This document shows, piece after piece, positions 51,901 through 53,641 of a stretch of DNA of 53,641 nt. The DNA is taken from NCBI GenBank assembly GCA_964577835.1, contig CAZOBN010000011.1, positions 1 through 53,641 of the forward strand, read 5' to 3'. Every line of letters begins with the position of its first letter. Positions within the stretch are counted from its first letter, which is position 1. The DNA is from CAVVYA01 sp964577835. Lineage in GTDB: Bacteria > Pseudomonadota > Alphaproteobacteria > SMXQ01. The translations under genes and the position numbers were made by a program. Below the pieces are notes generated by a model, which was given only the letters and a program-made list of their open reading frames with translations, had not been told where the DNA came from and did not search any database.

Positions 51901-53030
51901 CGGCTTTTCCGCTGCCCGCCCACCACCGGTTTGGCACCGTGGGGGCCACGGGAGAATTGCTCGAGAATCGAGGGCCAGCCGATTTCGAGAGGAACGGGCG
52001 GGGCTTTGCGGCTCGCCCGGCTGAACTCGATTTCCCAGGCCGAGAACCCGGTCATGAAAAATCGGGCGGTGCTGCCCGCGCTGGTGTCCCCGTCCTCGGG
52101 GCCCAGACCGACGACTTGAGGGTACCAACCACCGCCTTTGACGATGCAGACAGGCGCTGTCCAACCGTGCGGATCGTTCAGCTCCTCGTTGAACGAGCAA
52201 TAGATGCCCTCTTGCCGGATGTCGGCCTCGCCGTTCCGCGTATGGTTGAGCAGCATGACGAAGGTCCGCAGGTGACGATTGTAGTGCACCGCCGGCCCCC
52301 AGAACGCATCCGGGTCCGGGTGCTTCCAGCCGCGCGCTACGGGCAGGAACGGCGAGGGCAGATGCCATGCGCCCTTCTGCCATGTCCCGTCGCGCCAGAT
52401 CTCCAGATCGGCCGCCGGATTGTCCCGCGACTGGACGGGGTAGCGTGCGACGGCGATGCCTTGCGCCCGCTCGTCCGGGAGATAACTCGAGAAGTGCAGG
52501 TAGAAATACGTCTGCGTCCCGTCCGGAATGACCGAGAAATCGCCATAGCCGCCGGCCAGGAAGCCGTTCTGGTAGCCGCAATCGAGCATATCCGCCGGGG
52601 CTCGCAACAGCAGATCGCCGAGATGCCAAGTGGCGCCGTCGTCATCCGAGTGCAGCGCACCGATGTGCGGGATGAACAGCCGCCGCGCACAGGGCGCCAA
52701 AGTCTCGGCATGGTACCAGCCGTAAAGCCGGCCGGAAAGATCGCGCCAGGTCGATTCGATCCACTTGCCGACCGAGGGATCAGGATCGTTCACGATCCTC
52801 ACCGGTTCCAGGGGGGCATTGAACCGCAATCCACGCCCGCCGATCCGGCGGTAGGTATGGCCGATCGGCAAAAAATGGGACACGAAGGCGAACAGCTTCC
52901 CCTGATGTATATGGATGGGGCTATTGCAGTCCGAGCGTTGAAAGGCCTCGCCGTGCAGCGTGCGGCGCGGCGCGCGGCGGATTTCCGCTCTGACCGCGCG
53001 GCGATCATGGAAGCGGGCCGGGGCGCTCAT
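51897..53030 (-). CDS. beta-propeller-like hypothetical protein
   Basis: 377 residues without a clear signal peptide. Repeated blocks with Trp and Asp (IGALHSDDDGATWHLGDLLL, FLAGGYGDFSVIPDG, HPDPDAFWGPAVHYN, GIYCSFNEELNDPHGW) look like the blades of a five-bladed propeller as in GH43/GH68 or DUF4185-type proteins. SDDDGATW is an Asp-box-like turn. No catalytic triad can be assigned. It is tied by four-base overlaps to the receiver gene upstream and the transporter gene downstream, so the three are made together. It may act on or sense a carbohydrate; this is weak inference. Confidence 0.7.
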   Translation of the reverse strand: MSAPARFHDRRAVRAEIRRAPRRTLHGEAFQRSDCNSPIHIHQGKLFAFVSHFLPIGHTYRRIGGRGLRFNAPLEPVRIVNDPDPSVGKWIESTWRDLSGRLYGWYHAETLAPCARRLFIPHIGALHSDDDGATWHLGDLLLRAPADMLDCGYQNGFLAGGYGDFSVIPDGTQTYFYLHFSSYLPDERAQGIAVARYPVQSRDNPAADLEIWRDGTWQKGAWHLPSPFLPVARGWKHPDPDAFWGPAVHYNRHLRTFVMLLNHTRNGEADIRQEGIYCSFNEELNDPHGWTAPVCIVKGGGWYPQVVGLGPEDGDTSAGSTARFFMTGFSAWEIEFSRASRKAPPVPLEIGWPSILEQFSRGPHGAKPVVGGQRKSR

Positions 53031-53464
53031 GATGCCCCCGTGCAGGCTTCCCTTATGACCTGCGCGACCTTTGCAACCGACGTCGGCTTCTTGAGGCGCG
53101 CATCGAACCCGCCCGCTTTGAGGGCGGGCGCGTCTTCACCCAGCGTTTGCATCGCCACGATCGGCACCCTCGCCAACGCCGGATTGGCCCGCAGCCACGC
53201 GACCAACTCGGCGCCAGTCGCATCTCTGAGTTGGACGGCGAGGAAGATGACCGTCGGTACGCTGTTGCGGGCCGCAATGACCGCGCCGACACCGGATGCG
53301 ACAGCGGTGACGCTGAACCCGAGTTCCGCCAGGTAGCCGCAGACGGCGCTGGAGCTGCCGACGTCCGATTCGACCACCAGCGCGGTGGGCTTTTCAGGCG
53401 GGGGCTCCGATGTCCCACCGTCTCGCCCATCTCTACGGCCCGGGGCGGGTGCCAGCGTTGGCAT
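53027..53464 (-). CDS. receiver-domain protein lacking the phospho-acceptor Asp
   Basis: 145 residues: about 25 disordered residues rich in Pro and Gly, then a CheY-like receiver (about 27-140). The beta-3 position that should hold the phospho-accepting Asp reads IFLAVQLRD, giving A76 in its place. One acidic residue of the pocket (ESD), the switch region (VAMQTLG) and the Lys of LKKP remain. It is thus probably a pseudo-receiver that works without phosphorylation. It starts the overlapping operon with the propeller and SbmA-like genes. The Crp/Fnr gene lies 23 bp upstream. Confidence 0.8.
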   Translation of the reverse strand: MPTLAPAPGRRDGRDGGTSEPPPEKPTALVVESDVGSSSAVCGYLAELGFSVTAVASGVGAVIAARNSVPTVIFLAVQLRDATGAELVAWLRANPALARVPIVAMQTLGEDAPALKAGGFDARLKKPTSVAKVAQVIREACTGAS

Positions 53465-53487
53465 AGTGAGAACTCCGAAACTTGCAA

Positions 53488-53641
53488 TCAGGCCATTTCC
53501 AGCGTTTCACCGGCGGCCAGTTCCTCGAGCCGCTCGCGGTCGACGAGCGTGATTCGCACCGCCTCGGGAAGGCAGATGATCCTGTCGCGCTTGAGCTTGG
53601 TCAGGGTGCGGCTCACGGTCTCGATCGTCAGTCCGAGATAA
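53488..53641 (-). CDS. Crp/Fnr-family regulator, C-terminal end (runs off the window)
   Basis: Only the last 50 codons are present. They encode YLGLTIETVSRTLTKLKRD, the recognition helix of a Crp/Fnr winged helix, with the E-x-x-S-R pattern of the FNR/FixK group that reads TTGA half-sites, and then a short tail ending LEMA. The N-terminal sensory part lies beyond the window, so it cannot be told whether it carries the Cys residues of an oxygen-sensing FeS cluster (FnrN) or lacks them (FixK). The four TTGA-N6-TCAA boxes in this window are its natural targets. Confidence 0.8.
   Translation of the reverse strand, partial: YLGLTIETVSRTLTKLKRDRIICLPEAVRITLVDRERLEELAAGETLEMA

Noticed and set aside
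1..53641. CRISPR array, prophage, insertion sequence, rRNA or tRNA genes
   Set aside because: No regularly spaced direct repeats, transposase or phage proteins, rRNA-like sequence or tRNA cloverleaf were recognised on either strand. Short tRNAs can be missed by eye.

Overview
The window is high-GC DNA. Most genes are packed in co-directional runs with 1-4 bp start/stop overlaps. It looks like chromosomal DNA of a soil or rhizosphere alphaproteobacterium, probably Hyphomicrobiales (Rhizobiales; Xanthobacteraceae/Nitrobacteraceae-like). Evidence for this is the mosaic intergenic element at 44421-44520, the REP-like hairpins at 6942-7391, a FYDLN-type zinc-ribbon protein, FixK/FNR boxes and the large expansion of TTT and ABC solute-binding proteins. 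No rRNA, tRNA, CRISPR array, insertion sequence or phage gene was seen.

Region 1 (1-23601) is a catabolic island for what looks like an aromatic carboxylic acid. On the minus strand, 20922 down to 7433 holds a probable transcription unit: class II aldolase/decarboxylase-like protein, Gfo/Idh/MocA dehydrogenase (Pht4-like), Rieske oxygenase 2, bicupin 2, a periplasmic binding protein, Rieske oxygenase 1, bicupin 1, two TctC binding proteins with the remnant of a third between them, TctA, TctB, and an NMT1-fold protein without a signal peptide. Around it lie a LigB-type extradiol dioxygenase followed by an amidohydrolase cut by the window edge, an IclR regulator, an iron-type ABC permease and four closely related binding proteins. 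The parts match a scheme of uptake, ring dihydroxylation, dihydrodiol dehydrogenation, decarboxylation and extradiol cleavage. The substrate is unknown, and no Rieske reductase or importer ATPase is present.

Region 2 (23617-37095) is a second catabolic/transport cluster. A minus-strand operon (32471 to 24485) encodes two M24 creatinase-fold proteins with lost metal ligands (one frameshifted), a VOC-Rieske fusion, two VOC proteins, a binding protein with an extra C-terminal domain, and an ABC permease. An SDR dehydrogenase follows it. Upstream are a receiver-domain protein, a TcuA-like flavoprotein, an amidohydrolase and a small cupin with a probable frameshift.

Region 3 (37202-39420) holds small conserved or hypothetical proteins, including the FYDLN zinc ribbon, and an AT-rich gap.

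Region 4 (39571-53641) covers stress and low-oxygen physiology. An arsR-arsI-arsC-acr3 operon sits against a truncated universal stress protein gene. Then come an intact tandem Usp gene, small hypotheticals, a large acyl-CoA synthetase/GNAT fusion, a Spy-like periplasmic protein, an eRF1-like protein, a GH1 beta-glucosidase, and an overlapping minus-strand set: a receiver without its phospho-acceptor, a beta-propeller-like protein and an SbmA/YddA-like transporter with a degenerate ATPase domain. The 3' end of a Crp/Fnr regulator gene closes the window. Four TTGA-N6-TCAA boxes lie upstream of the Usp and eRF1-like genes and match that regulator family.
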